Below are positions 48,932-57,429 of a DNA stretch of 64,000 nucleotides, in pieces (positions within the stretch are counted from its first letter, which is position 1; each line of letters begins with the position of its first letter). Origin of the DNA: Pseudomonas cremoricolorata DSM 17059 = NBRC 16634 (GTDB lineage: Bacteria > Pseudomonadota > Gammaproteobacteria > Pseudomonadales > Pseudomonadaceae); NCBI RefSeq assembly GCF_000425745.1, contig NZ_KE384442.1, forward strand, positions 376,968 through 440,967. The letters are read 5' to 3'. Under the pieces are notes generated by a model that did no database searches, was not told the origin of the DNA, and saw only the letters and a list, made by a program, of their open reading frames with translations. The position numbers and the translations under genes are program-made.

Positions 48932-50222
48932 GGAAGAACTCCAGCATGTCGTTGGCATTGACACGGTAGTTGAGGTTGCCGCAATGGCCGCCGTGTGGGT
49001 AGAGGGTCAGGCGGTCGCCGAACACCTGGCGCAGGAAGCCCAGGTCGCCCGGGCCTAGGATGACGTCGTCGGCGTTGTGCATCACGGCGATCTTCGGCGA
49101 GTCGTGCAGGTAGTCTTTCAGGGCGTACAGGCTGACCTGGTCGACCAGTTGCAGCAGGCTGTTGCCATCGGTTCGCGCACGCCACATGGGCAGTACCTGC
49201 TCGTTCAGGTAACACTCGAAATCGCACTGCAGGGCGCGCTTGAAGAACGGCGTGAGGCTGCTGCCTTCGGTGATCGGGTACTTGGGTGGAATGATCAGGC
49301 CACGGCGGTTGATCAGGTCGGAGGTGAAGGTGATGTCGGCGGCCGAGAAGCGGAACGAGGTGCCGATGAGCATCGCCATCTGTTCGTTGGTCAGGTGCTG
49401 ACGCGACTTTTGGAAGTCGTAGATCAAGGCTTCGTTGAGGTCGACGTAGCCCTTGTCCTGGAAGTAGCGGGTGAGCTTTTCCAGCATCAGTTCATAGAAG
49501 GTGGTGCTGCGGTCGATGCCCTTGACGCTGGTCTGCACCAGTTTGTCGAGGTTGTTCACCGAGGTGTAGAGGTTCACCGGCGGGTTGAGCAGCAGCACTT
49601 TCTTGAAGTTGAAGCTGCGCCGGGTCTCGTCGAGCTTGCTGACGAAGGCCGCATCCAGCGCGCCGAGGCTGTAGCCGGTGAGGTAGAAATCGCTGATCGG
49701 CAGGCGCGCATGCTGGGCGCGTACCGCCTGCATGACCCGGTACAGGTCTTCGGCGTCTTCCTGGCTCACCCCGGGGGTTGCGAAGCGCGAGGCGGCGCTC
49801 ATGAAGTCCCAGCTGGTCGGCGAAGACAACTGCACCACGTGGTAGCCGGCTTGGTAATAGAGCTTCTTCAGGTATTCGTTGATGCTCGAGGAATACGGCG
49901 CGCCGGTGCCGGCGATGATGAAGATCAGCGGCGCGGCGTGGTCCTGGCGGGCCATGCGGTACTTGAGCTTTTTCACCGGCCAGAAGTTGTCCGGCAGGGT
50001 GAAGGCGCGCTCTGGGCGCATGGTCAGGCTGTAGTCTTTCTGATTGATGTCATCGTCGCTGGGCAGCGTCGGACGGTGTTCAGGTGGTGTTGTGGCGATG
50101 GTCGCCTCGAACGGGTTGGTCAGCGGAAAGCCGTAGCTGGCCGCGTCGATGTCCCGCGCCGAGGCGGCCGCAGCCAGGAGCGAACCGCACAGCACGGCGG
50201 CAAGGCGCAATGATCGAAGCAT
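48924..50222 (-). CDS. Alpha/beta hydrolase-fold exported protein
   Basis: A 432-residue protein with a signal peptide (about 1-22, LAAVLCGSLLAAAASA). The nucleophile elbow is TGYSLGALDAAFVS (GYSLG, near 198) and the oxyanion region APLIFIIAGTGAPYSSS. The C-terminal His segment is PHGGHCGNLNYR. It overlaps mlaA by 8 bases, so it is probably co-translated. A role in phospholipid or lipid handling beside MlaA is plausible, not shown. Confidence 0.8.
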   Translation of the reverse strand: MLRSLRLAAVLCGSLLAAAASARDIDAASYGFPLTNPFEATIATTPPEHRPTLPSDDDINQKDYSLTMRPERAFTLPDNFWPVKKLKYRMARQDHAAPLIFIIAGTGAPYSSSINEYLKKLYYQAGYHVVQLSSPTSWDFMSAASRFATPGVSQEDAEDLYRVMQAVRAQHARLPISDFYLTGYSLGALDAAFVSKLDETRRSFNFKKVLLLNPPVNLYTSVNNLDKLVQTSVKGIDRSTTFYELMLEKLTRYFQDKGYVDLNEALIYDFQKSRQHLTNEQMAMLIGTSFRFSAADITFTSDLINRRGLIIPPKYPITEGSSLTPFFKRALQCDFECYLNEQVLPMWRARTDGNSLLQLVDQVSLYALKDYLHDSPKIAVMHNADDVILGPGDLGFLRQVFGDRLTLYPHGGHCGNLNYRVNANDMLEFFRG

Positions 50223-50610
50223 CAGGTGTCCCCAGGGAAGAGCAGCAAGGCGTTGCGTTGTTAGAGTGTGCAGGAAATGTGTCTGGGCGCCGGCAAGGCG
50301 GGCAAAACGGACAGGGGCCGTCTGCAAGATGGTCCAGTGCTGGGCGATACCCGCACGTCGCGAGCTTCGCGGCGACCTCTCTGGCCCCTCTGGCTGCCTG
50401 CAACTACATTTCGTACACGTCTAGGACCGCTGCGGCCTGGGCAAAGTTGCCAGCCCGCGCAGCTGTTTATCGCCCAAAAGATTGCCGTGCGGATCAATCG
50501 CACGGCAAGCGGCTTTTCATGCAACATAGCCGGCTGCTGGCGCTGTGTCTGTAGCAATGTTGTAAATGGCCACTATCGATGTCGAACCTTGCGCTGCCCG
50601 GAGGGCACGG
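50223..50610. other. 388-base divergent spacer
   Basis: No convincing gene. It holds a 10-bp inverted repeat (50482-50491 with 50499-50508) whose minus-strand reading ends TCTTTT. Promoters for the hydrolase-mlaA pair and the small membrane gene must lie here. Confidence 0.5.
50482..50508. repeat. 10-bp inverted repeat
   Basis: TTGCCGTGCG and CGCACGGCAA are exact complements around GATCAAT. On the minus strand TCTTTT follows; on the plus strand GCGGCTTTTC follows. It could be a small terminator or an operator. No product is assigned. Confidence 0.45.
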
Positions 50611-50973
50611 ATGACCCGGACCACTGCTGTATTGAGCATCGTACTCGCCCTGGGCCTGCTGTTGGCGGCCAGCTATGGCGTGCGCTATGGGCTGATGGAA
50701 GATGCCCGCTGGGTCGGCCTTTGCAGCACCCCTGACGCCTACTGGCAGTGCCAGGCGCGGTCATGGCTGGGCTTGACCATTCATTTCCAGACCCTCGGCT
50801 GGCTGGCACTGGGCAGTGGCGTACTGGCGCAGCTGATCAGGGGGCGTGGTGGGCGCTTGCTCGGTGGCCTGGCGCTGCTGCTGGGGATTCCGGCACTGGT
50901 GCTGTACACCGCCAGCCTGGCGGTGTTTGCGGTGGTGCTGGGCGGCCTGCGCCTGGTTCGCGCCCCGCGTTAA
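50611..50973 (+). CDS. Small inner-membrane protein
   Basis: A 120-residue protein with three hydrophobic segments (VLSIVLALGLLLAASYGV, FQTLGWLALGSGVLAQLI, LLGGLALLLGIPALVLYTASLAVFAVVLGGL). No known family is recognised. GGAGGG lies before the ATG. Its stop overlaps the GH17-like gene's stop by 4 bases, tail to tail. Confidence 0.7.
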   Translation: MTRTTAVLSIVLALGLLLAASYGVRYGLMEDARWVGLCSTPDAYWQCQARSWLGLTIHFQTLGWLALGSGVLAQLIRGRGGRLLGGLALLLGIPALVLYTASLAVFAVVLGGLRLVRAPR

Positions 50974-52541
50974 GCAGCCTTGGCGCAGTGTTTGCGGGTG
51001 AGCTGCAGGCAGCGCATCAGGGCCATGACCATCAGTCCGCTGACCACCGCCCAGATCAGCGCCTGCCGGCTTTGCAGCCCTTCCTGATACAGCTGCGGGA
51101 CGATGCCGACGCCGATGATGCTCGCCAGCAACGCCACTTCGCGCCGCGGCGCAGGCAGCGGGCGCAAGCACAGCAGCAGCGCAGGCAAGGCCAGCGCGGC
51201 ACTGGGGAAACTGCGATAGCGAGCATCGAAGACCAGCCCGAGCATGCTCACGGCTGCCGCGAAACCTGCCGCCAGCACCAGCCAGCCGCCATACCGCTGC
51301 CCGATCAGCCACAGCCGTTGTCGCCAGGTGGCGCGCTGGCTGAAGGCCAATGCGGCATACGCCAGAAACGCCAGGTTGAGCAGCCCCAGGGCGATTCCCC
51401 ACAACCACTCGGCGGCAAAGCGCGCATCGGTGCGTAGCAATTCCCCCCACAGTCCCAGGCAGCCGGCACCGAGCGCTGCCAGCAGCGCCAGGCCGACGGC
51501 AGACAGTGCATCGCGCGGGCGCCCGGCAAGCAACAGCGTCAGCAGCATCAGCACGCTGCTCGACAGCGCCCATTGCGGCCACAGCGGCAGGTTGCTGACC
51601 GGGCCTTCGAGCACGCCTTTGTCCTGGCGGTCGGCGTCGTACAGGCCCCAGTAACCGCCCACCGCGCCCTCGCTGGCGCGCTTCCACGGTTGGTCGAAAG
51701 CTTCTATGAGGTTGTAGTTCCAGCCTTGTGCCTCGGCCTGGGTGACGAAGCCGCGGATGAAGCGCGCCTCGTTGACCCGGCTCGGCACCGCGGTTTCGCG
51801 CTGGCGACCTTCACTGGGCCAGCCGGTCTCGCCGATCATGATCGGCTTGGGCGCGAAGCGTTTGACGAAACGCTGATGCACTTGGGCAACGTGTGCCAAG
51901 GCAGCGTCGATGTCGCGCGGTTGATCTTCCCAGTAAGGCAGCAGGTGAATGGTCAGAAAGTCTACCGCCGGGGCGATTTCCGGGTGTTGCAGCCAGAACT
52001 CCCAGACATCGGCATAGGTGACCGGCACCGTCACTCCAGCCTTGACCCGGGTGATCGCCTCGGCCAGCGCGCGGCCGGTGATTTCCTTGCGCAGCAGCGC
52101 CTCGTTGCCGACGATCACCGCGCTGACTACGTCGCTGTTGGCGTTGGCCGAGGCGATCAGCAGGTCGATTTCCCGCGCGGTGTCCTGGGCGTTGGCGTTG
52201 ACCCAGGCGCCGAGCATGACTTTCAGGCCATGCTTGCGCGCCAGGGCCGGAATTGCCTCCAGACCGGTCATGGAATAGGTGCGGATGCACTGAAATCGTT
52301 CGGCGAGCAGGGCCAGGTCGGCATCCATGCGCGCCGGGCGCAGTTGAAAGGGTTGATCGAACGGCGACTGGTCCTTGTCGAAGGGCGTGTACGAGGCGCA
52401 TTGCAACTTGTGCGTTGGGCTGGCGGCGTCGGCCAGGCGCACGGGCTGACCCAGTGCGTACCACAGGCCCCACAGCCCGAGCAGGGCGACGATGCTGGCG
52501 AATGCATATAGAGGCAGAAGCAGGCGGGTGGAGCGGGGCAT
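50970..52541 (-). CDS. GH17-like membrane glycosidase/transglycosylase
   Basis: A 523-residue protein. One N-terminal membrane anchor, a glycoside hydrolase family 17-like domain (about 50-300) with the acid/base in VIVGNEALL and the nucleophile in IMIGETGWPSEG, then about eight hydrophobic segments (about 310-510). Such proteins in pseudomonads are annotated as beta-1,6-glucan or cyclic glucan synthesis factors. The catalytic domain would face the periplasm. The start MPRSTRLLLPLY is chosen over ATG/GTG codons six positions earlier. Confidence 0.82.
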   Translation of the reverse strand: MPRSTRLLLPLYAFASIVALLGLWGLWYALGQPVRLADAASPTHKLQCASYTPFDKDQSPFDQPFQLRPARMDADLALLAERFQCIRTYSMTGLEAIPALARKHGLKVMLGAWVNANAQDTAREIDLLIASANANSDVVSAVIVGNEALLRKEITGRALAEAITRVKAGVTVPVTYADVWEFWLQHPEIAPAVDFLTIHLLPYWEDQPRDIDAALAHVAQVHQRFVKRFAPKPIMIGETGWPSEGRQRETAVPSRVNEARFIRGFVTQAEAQGWNYNLIEAFDQPWKRASEGAVGGYWGLYDADRQDKGVLEGPVSNLPLWPQWALSSSVLMLLTLLLAGRPRDALSAVGLALLAALGAGCLGLWGELLRTDARFAAEWLWGIALGLLNLAFLAYAALAFSQRATWRQRLWLIGQRYGGWLVLAAGFAAAVSMLGLVFDARYRSFPSAALALPALLLCLRPLPAPRREVALLASIIGVGIVPQLYQEGLQSRQALIWAVVSGLMVMALMRCLQLTRKHCAKAA

Positions 52542-52615
52542 CGGGCGTTCCGTCGTCAAGTGCGCAGGGCAGGGGGCGGTCAGGCGAAGACGCCGGACGC
52601 GCTGATTCGAGATGA

Positions 52616-52637
52616 CGTGCAGCGTCGAAGCTGCACG
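52616..52637. repeat. 8-bp inverted repeat upstream of the GH17-like gene
   Basis: CGTGCAGC and GCTGCACG pair around GTCGAA in the 282-base spacer between the GH17-like gene and the betaine-type binding protein. Operator or leader hairpin; no regulator is assigned. The rest of the spacer shows no gene. Confidence 0.4.
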
Positions 52638-52823
52638 CCGAGTGATAGTAGCCCGTCGTCAATCCTTTGGCATGCAAGGATCGCGCAGACCCGTGTGAGC
52701 AAATGGCGCTAATGGCGAAGTGCTGTCGCATATGGCGGTTGTGCAGGTCGCAGTTGGAGCAGGTCTGTGCTCGTCGCAGGTTGATGATGGAACCTCAATA
52801 AGACCTGACGCGGGGATGCTTTG

Positions 52824-53672
52824 ATGAAAATGCGACGTTTACTGGGTGTGGGAACGGCCCTGGTACTGGCCATGAGCACTGCGCAAGCAATGGCCAAGGA
52901 AGTGAGCATTGGCTACGTAGATGGTTGGTCCGACAGTGTCGCGACCTCCAACGTGGCCGCCGAAGTGATCAAGCAAAAGCTGGGCTATGACGTAAAACTC
53001 CAGGCTGTCGCCGCAGGCATCATGTGGCAGGGCGTGGCGACCGGCAAACTCGACGCGACGCTGTCGGCCTGGCTGCCAGTCACCCACGGTGAGTACTGGA
53101 CCAAGAACAAGGACAAGGTGGTTGATTACGGTCCTAACTTCAAGGACGCCAAGATCGGCCTGATCGTGCCTGACTACGTCAAGGCCAACAGCATCGCCGA
53201 CCTCAAGACCGACAGCAGCTTCAAGCAGAAGATCGTCGGCATCGACGCAGGTGCCGGTGTGATGATCAAGGCCGACCAGGCGATCAAGGACTACGACCTG
53301 ACCGGCTACAAGCTGGTAGCCAGTTCCGGCGCGGCGATGACCACCGAGCTGGGCAAGGCCTACGAGAAGAAAGAATCCATCGCCGTGACCGGCTGGGTGC
53401 CGCACTGGATGTTCGCCAAGTGGCAACTGAAATTCCTCGAAGATCCGAAGAAAGTCTTCGGTGAAGCCGAAACCGTCAACAACATCGGCAGCAAGCAACT
53501 GGCGACCAAAGCGCCGGAAGTGGCCGAGTTCCTGAAGAAGTTCTCCTGGCAGTCCAAGGATGAGATCGGCGAAGTGATGCTGGCCATCCAGAATGGTGCC
53601 AAGCCTGATGCCGCTGCCAAAGACTGGGTTGCCAAACACCCAGAGCGCGTCAAGGAGTGGACTGGCAAGTAA
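52824..53672 (+). CDS. Glycine betaine/proline-type ABC substrate-binding protein
   Basis: A 282-residue periplasmic binding protein (OpuAC family). Signal peptide about 1-25 (ALVLAMSTAQAMA). The ligand-binding lines are VSIGYVDGWSDSVATSNV, AVAAGIMWQGVATGKLDATLSAWLPVTHGEYW and VTGWVPHWMFAKWQLKFL; the tryptophans would form the cage for a trimethylammonium group. No permease or ATPase gene is beside it, so it must serve transporters encoded elsewhere. ATG 52824 is chosen over a TTG one codon upstream. Confidence 0.9.
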   Translation: MKMRRLLGVGTALVLAMSTAQAMAKEVSIGYVDGWSDSVATSNVAAEVIKQKLGYDVKLQAVAAGIMWQGVATGKLDATLSAWLPVTHGEYWTKNKDKVVDYGPNFKDAKIGLIVPDYVKANSIADLKTDSSFKQKIVGIDAGAGVMIKADQAIKDYDLTGYKLVASSGAAMTTELGKAYEKKESIAVTGWVPHWMFAKWQLKFLEDPKKVFGEAETVNNIGSKQLATKAPEVAEFLKKFSWQSKDEIGEVMLAIQNGAKPDAAAKDWVAKHPERVKEWTGK

Positions 53673-53711
53673 GCTGCCAGCCATTGCCGATGGGGCTGCC
53701 CTCCAGCCCCG

Positions 53712-54305
53712 TCAGCGACGGGCGTCGAATACCGCGTGCAGGTGCGCGCGGTAGCTGTCGAACGCTGCGATCGCCCCCTGCTGAGCCTGCAACTCTTCCT
53801 GCTCGGTCAGTTGCAAAGCATCGATCTGTTCAACGAACGCACGCCAGTGCAGCGCCCGACCCTCGGGATGCGCAGCCAGGTGCCGAGCGCCGTGTGAAGC
53901 ATCCAGCCCCAGTTGCTGACTGTGCTTGAACAGAAACGCCGCGCCCAGATTCGATCCCTCACTGCAATACAGCCAGCCCAGCGCGTGGGCGGAACCTGCC
54001 TGCACGGCTGCCGGTGTCTCTGGCAACGCCAGACCCAAGTCGTTGAAATCCTCGCGCACCGCAGCGAAACGCGACAGCTCGGCGAGCCCGGGCAGTAGCC
54101 GGTTGAGTTCGGCGTCGTGGTAGAGGCCGAGCAAACTGCCATGAAAACGGTGTTGTACCTGTAGGAAGCAGGCATAGCGTTGCAGGTCGGCAAAGGGCCG
54201 CGCCGCCATGACCTGCGCATCGACGCTGTCGTGGTCGCGGCTGCTGGCCGCCTTCAGGCGCTTGCAGCGGCCTGGCTCTGCCAGGCAAGGGGCGGGTGCA
54301 CTCAT
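53712..54305 (-). CDS. Biliverdin-producing heme oxygenase (BphO/PigA type)
   Basis: A 197-residue heme oxygenase-fold protein. The likely proximal heme ligand is H25 in SSRDHDSVD. The distal helix reads GWLYCSEGSNLGAAFLFKH (about 118-136). BphO enzymes give biliverdin to bacteriophytochromes; PigA releases iron from heme. No phytochrome or heme-uptake gene is in view, so the role is open. A hairpin at 53691-53711 (GGGGCTG with CAGCCCC) separates it from the convergent binding-protein gene. Confidence 0.8.
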   Translation of the reverse strand: MSAPAPCLAEPGRCKRLKAASSRDHDSVDAQVMAARPFADLQRYACFLQVQHRFHGSLLGLYHDAELNRLLPGLAELSRFAAVREDFNDLGLALPETPAAVQAGSAHALGWLYCSEGSNLGAAFLFKHSQQLGLDASHGARHLAAHPEGRALHWRAFVEQIDALQLTEQEELQAQQGAIAAFDSYRAHLHAVFDARR

Positions 54306-54527
54306 CAGAAGATCCGTGGAGAAATCGCAGGCGGGCATGATGGCGGGTGCGCAGGCTGCTGACTAGCGGCAGCGAACCAGCGGCAGCGCGAACGGTCCAT
54401 GATGCTGGCTGTGCAGGGCTGACTCGATGGCGTGAAGCGGGTCGCTTGTACCGTCCACTCACGGTGATATCCTTCCCGTCCACGCGGCCGTCCGCGTCGC
54501 CCCTATGGACAGCATTCGGTTCTATTC

Positions 54528-56021
54528 ATGAAGAAATCAGTAGGTATTCTCTGCGGTCTGGCCGTTGCCATCGCCGCCATCACTACCGCCGGCGCCTGGT
54601 TCACCGGCAAGCAGATTCCGGGCGAGCTGGAGCACGCGGTCACCCGTGCCAACGCCGAGTTGAAGAACGCTGTTGCCGGCACCGGCGGCAGCATGACGAT
54701 GGAGCTGGTGTCGCTCGAGCAACACTGGTTCACCAGTGATGCGCGCTACCGCATCGTCATCAAGGATGTGCAGATCGGTCAGGGCGAGCCGCTCAACTTC
54801 GAACTGGGTGCCACCGATCATATCGAGCACGGGCCTTTCCCCTGGACCCGGGTCAAGTCGCTCAAGCTGTTGCCGGTCATGGCGGTCAGCAACAGCGAGC
54901 TGGTGAAGTCCGATCAGCTCGCGCCGCTGTTCGAGGCAGCGGGCGGCAAGATGCCGGTCAGCGCTACGGGCACGCTGGGGTACGGCGGCAGCATCGACAC
55001 CGAAACGCACGTCGCCCCGCTGAAGTTCACCCAGGATGATGGCGGCCTGTTCGATTTCGCCGGCATGACCCTGAACGTCGATGGCGATCGCGATGGCAAC
55101 GCCATGAAGATCCACGGCAACTTCGACCGGCTGGAAGTGAAGGTCGTCGGTGATCGTCCACCGGCAACCTTCGTGCTCGAAGGCTTCAAGGTCGGTGGCG
55201 ACCTGAGCAAGACCGACTACGAGAAAATCTACGTCGGCAAGCTCGACCTGTTCCTCGATCAACTGCAGGCGACCCTTGGGCCCAAGCAGGACGTGCTGGT
55301 TGCCAAGGGCATCGAGCAGAACAACCTGTACAACCTGGAGGGCAAGGACCGTCTGGGCGGGCGCCTGGAGTACAAGGTCTCCGACATCACCTATGCCAAC
55401 CGTGCGGTCGGCAGCGGGCAGGCGGTCATGACCTTCCGCTCGCTCGACATTCCCTCGACCCTGGCGTTGAGTGAGTGGTATCAGAGCAAGATGCCGCAGA
55501 TTCAGGCCGCAGCAGCCGAAGGCCAGGCGATGCCTGAGATTCAGATGACCGATGCCGAGCGCGCTCAAGTGCACGGCGATCTGCAGAAGTTGCTGGCGGC
55601 CAAGCCCACCGCGTCGATCGAAGACCTGTCGTTCAAGACCGCGCGTGGCACCAGCCACTTCAAGCTCGATGTCGATTTCGCCAATCCGGCGTCCTTCGAC
55701 CTGCCGGCCGACCAGCTGACCCGGCAGATCATCGCCAAGCTCAGTGGCAAGCTGTCGGTGTCCAAGCCCATGGTAGGTGACCTGGCCACCCTGCAGGCAC
55801 TGCTCGGCGGCGAGACCGACGCCCAGGCGATTGCCCAGCAGTCCAACCAGGCCGGCGAAATGCTCGGCATGATGGCCGTGCAGAGCGGGCTGGCCACGGT
55901 GCAGGGTGATGATGTGGTCTCGAGCCTCGACTACGCGGCCGGCCAGGTCGACTTCAACGGCAAGCAGATGACCGTCGAAGAGTTCCTGATGATGCTCCAG
56001 GCGCTGGTTCCACAGCGCTGA
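54528..56021 (+). CDS. YdgA/DUF945 family protein
   Basis: A 497-residue exported or membrane-anchored protein. An N-terminal hydrophobic segment (GILCGLAVAIAAITTAGAWF) is followed by a long beta-rich DUF945 body (about 30-440) and a tail ending AALVPQR-like. The family is common in gamma-proteobacteria and its role is unknown; the fold suggests an AsmA-like envelope protein. Confidence 0.82.
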   Translation: MKKSVGILCGLAVAIAAITTAGAWFTGKQIPGELEHAVTRANAELKNAVAGTGGSMTMELVSLEQHWFTSDARYRIVIKDVQIGQGEPLNFELGATDHIEHGPFPWTRVKSLKLLPVMAVSNSELVKSDQLAPLFEAAGGKMPVSATGTLGYGGSIDTETHVAPLKFTQDDGGLFDFAGMTLNVDGDRDGNAMKIHGNFDRLEVKVVGDRPPATFVLEGFKVGGDLSKTDYEKIYVGKLDLFLDQLQATLGPKQDVLVAKGIEQNNLYNLEGKDRLGGRLEYKVSDITYANRAVGSGQAVMTFRSLDIPSTLALSEWYQSKMPQIQAAAAEGQAMPEIQMTDAERAQVHGDLQKLLAAKPTASIEDLSFKTARGTSHFKLDVDFANPASFDLPADQLTRQIIAKLSGKLSVSKPMVGDLATLQALLGGETDAQAIAQQSNQAGEMLGMMAVQSGLATVQGDDVVSSLDYAAGQVDFNGKQMTVEEFLMMLQALVPQR

Positions 56022-56279
56022 TCCGCCTGCGCGCACGGTGCCTGCCAAGGCCCGTGCGTAGCGTCTGCCGACGCCCCCGGCCAGTGCGCTGCGGGGTGTC
56101 CGGCTCCCTGGAAAAATCGCTTTTGAATTGATCCGATTGTCTGTAGCCTTCGGCGTCCGATAACAATCCGCGCCCGCAGGTGGGCCGCGACGGCCCGCCG
56201 TCCGGCACCTTTAGCCGATCTGCCAGGACGCGGTGCTACTCTCGATCGATGCGCACGAGCGCTCGCAGGTCCCGTGATC

Positions 56280-57338
56280 ATGACCCAGATTTCCGAACGT
56301 CTCCTGGTTCAAGCCCACCTTGATGCCAAGCAGCCCCAGCCGTTGACGGCCGAGCAGGAAGCCGACTACCGCGCGGCCATCGCCGCCGAGCTCAAGGCGC
56401 AAAATGCTGTACTGGTGGCGCACTTCTATTGCGATCCGGTGATCCAGGCCCTGGCCGAGGAAACCGGTGGCTGCGTTTCCGACTCGCTGGAAATGGCCCG
56501 TTTCGGCAAGCAGCACGAGGCCGACACGGTCGTGGTGGCCGGGGTTCGCTTCATGGGCGAAACAGCGAAGATTCTCACCCCGCACAAGCGCATTCTCATG
56601 CCGACCCTGGAAGCCACCTGCTCGCTCGACCTGGGCTGCCCGGTGGAAGCGTTCTCGGCCTTCTGCGACCAGCACCCCGAGCGCACCGTGGTGGTGTATG
56701 CCAACACCTCGGCGGCAGTCAAGGCGCGGGCTGACTGGGTGGTGACCTCCAGCTGCGCGCTGGAAATCGTCGAGAGCCTGATGGACAACGGTGAGACCTT
56801 CATCTGGGGCCCCGACCAGCACCTGGGACGCTACATCCAGAAGCAGACCGGCGCCGACATGCTGCTGTGGGACGGTGCCTGCATCGTTCACGAAGAATTC
56901 AAATCGCGGCAATTGGCCGACATGAAGGCGCTGTACCCGGATGCTGCAGTGCTGGTGCACCCGGAATCGCCGGAATCGGTCATCGAACTGGCCGATGCGG
57001 TGGGCTCCACCAGCCAGCTGATCAAGGCGGCGCAGACCCTGCCGAACAGCACCTTCATCGTCGCCACCGACCGCGGCATCTTCTACAAGATGCAGCAACT
57101 GTGCCCCGACAAGACCTTCATCGAAGCCCCCACTGCCGGCAACGGCGCTGCGTGCCGCAGCTGCGCGCACTGCCCGTGGATGGCGATGAATACCCTCGAA
57201 CGCACCCTCGACTGCCTGCGCACCGGCAGCAACGAAATCAGCGTAGACCCGGCGCTGATTCCGCGGGCGGTCAAGCCGTTGCAGCGGATGCTGGACTTCA
57301 CCCAGGCGGCGCGCCTGAAGCTCTCGGGCAATGCCTGA
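56280..57338 (+). CDS. nadA: Quinolinate synthase NadA
   Basis: A 352-residue iron-sulfur enzyme that condenses iminoaspartate with dihydroxyacetone phosphate in NAD synthesis. The [4Fe-4S] cysteines appear in EATCSLDLGC, SSCALEIVE and CRSCAHCPWM. Length is normal. ATG 56280 is preferred; a GTG two codons upstream also reads in frame. Confidence 0.96.
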   Translation: MTQISERLLVQAHLDAKQPQPLTAEQEADYRAAIAAELKAQNAVLVAHFYCDPVIQALAEETGGCVSDSLEMARFGKQHEADTVVVAGVRFMGETAKILTPHKRILMPTLEATCSLDLGCPVEAFSAFCDQHPERTVVVYANTSAAVKARADWVVTSSCALEIVESLMDNGETFIWGPDQHLGRYIQKQTGADMLLWDGACIVHEEFKSRQLADMKALYPDAAVLVHPESPESVIELADAVGSTSQLIKAAQTLPNSTFIVATDRGIFYKMQQLCPDKTFIEAPTAGNGAACRSCAHCPWMAMNTLERTLDCLRTGSNEISVDPALIPRAVKPLQRMLDFTQAARLKLSGNA

Positions 57339-57429
57339 ACGGGCGCTGGGTTGGCTGTCTGACAGCCGATGAGTCAGCAGTCATTCGAGGTTGAAAGGGG
57401 CCGGTTGAACGCGGCCCCCGATAGGCTCA

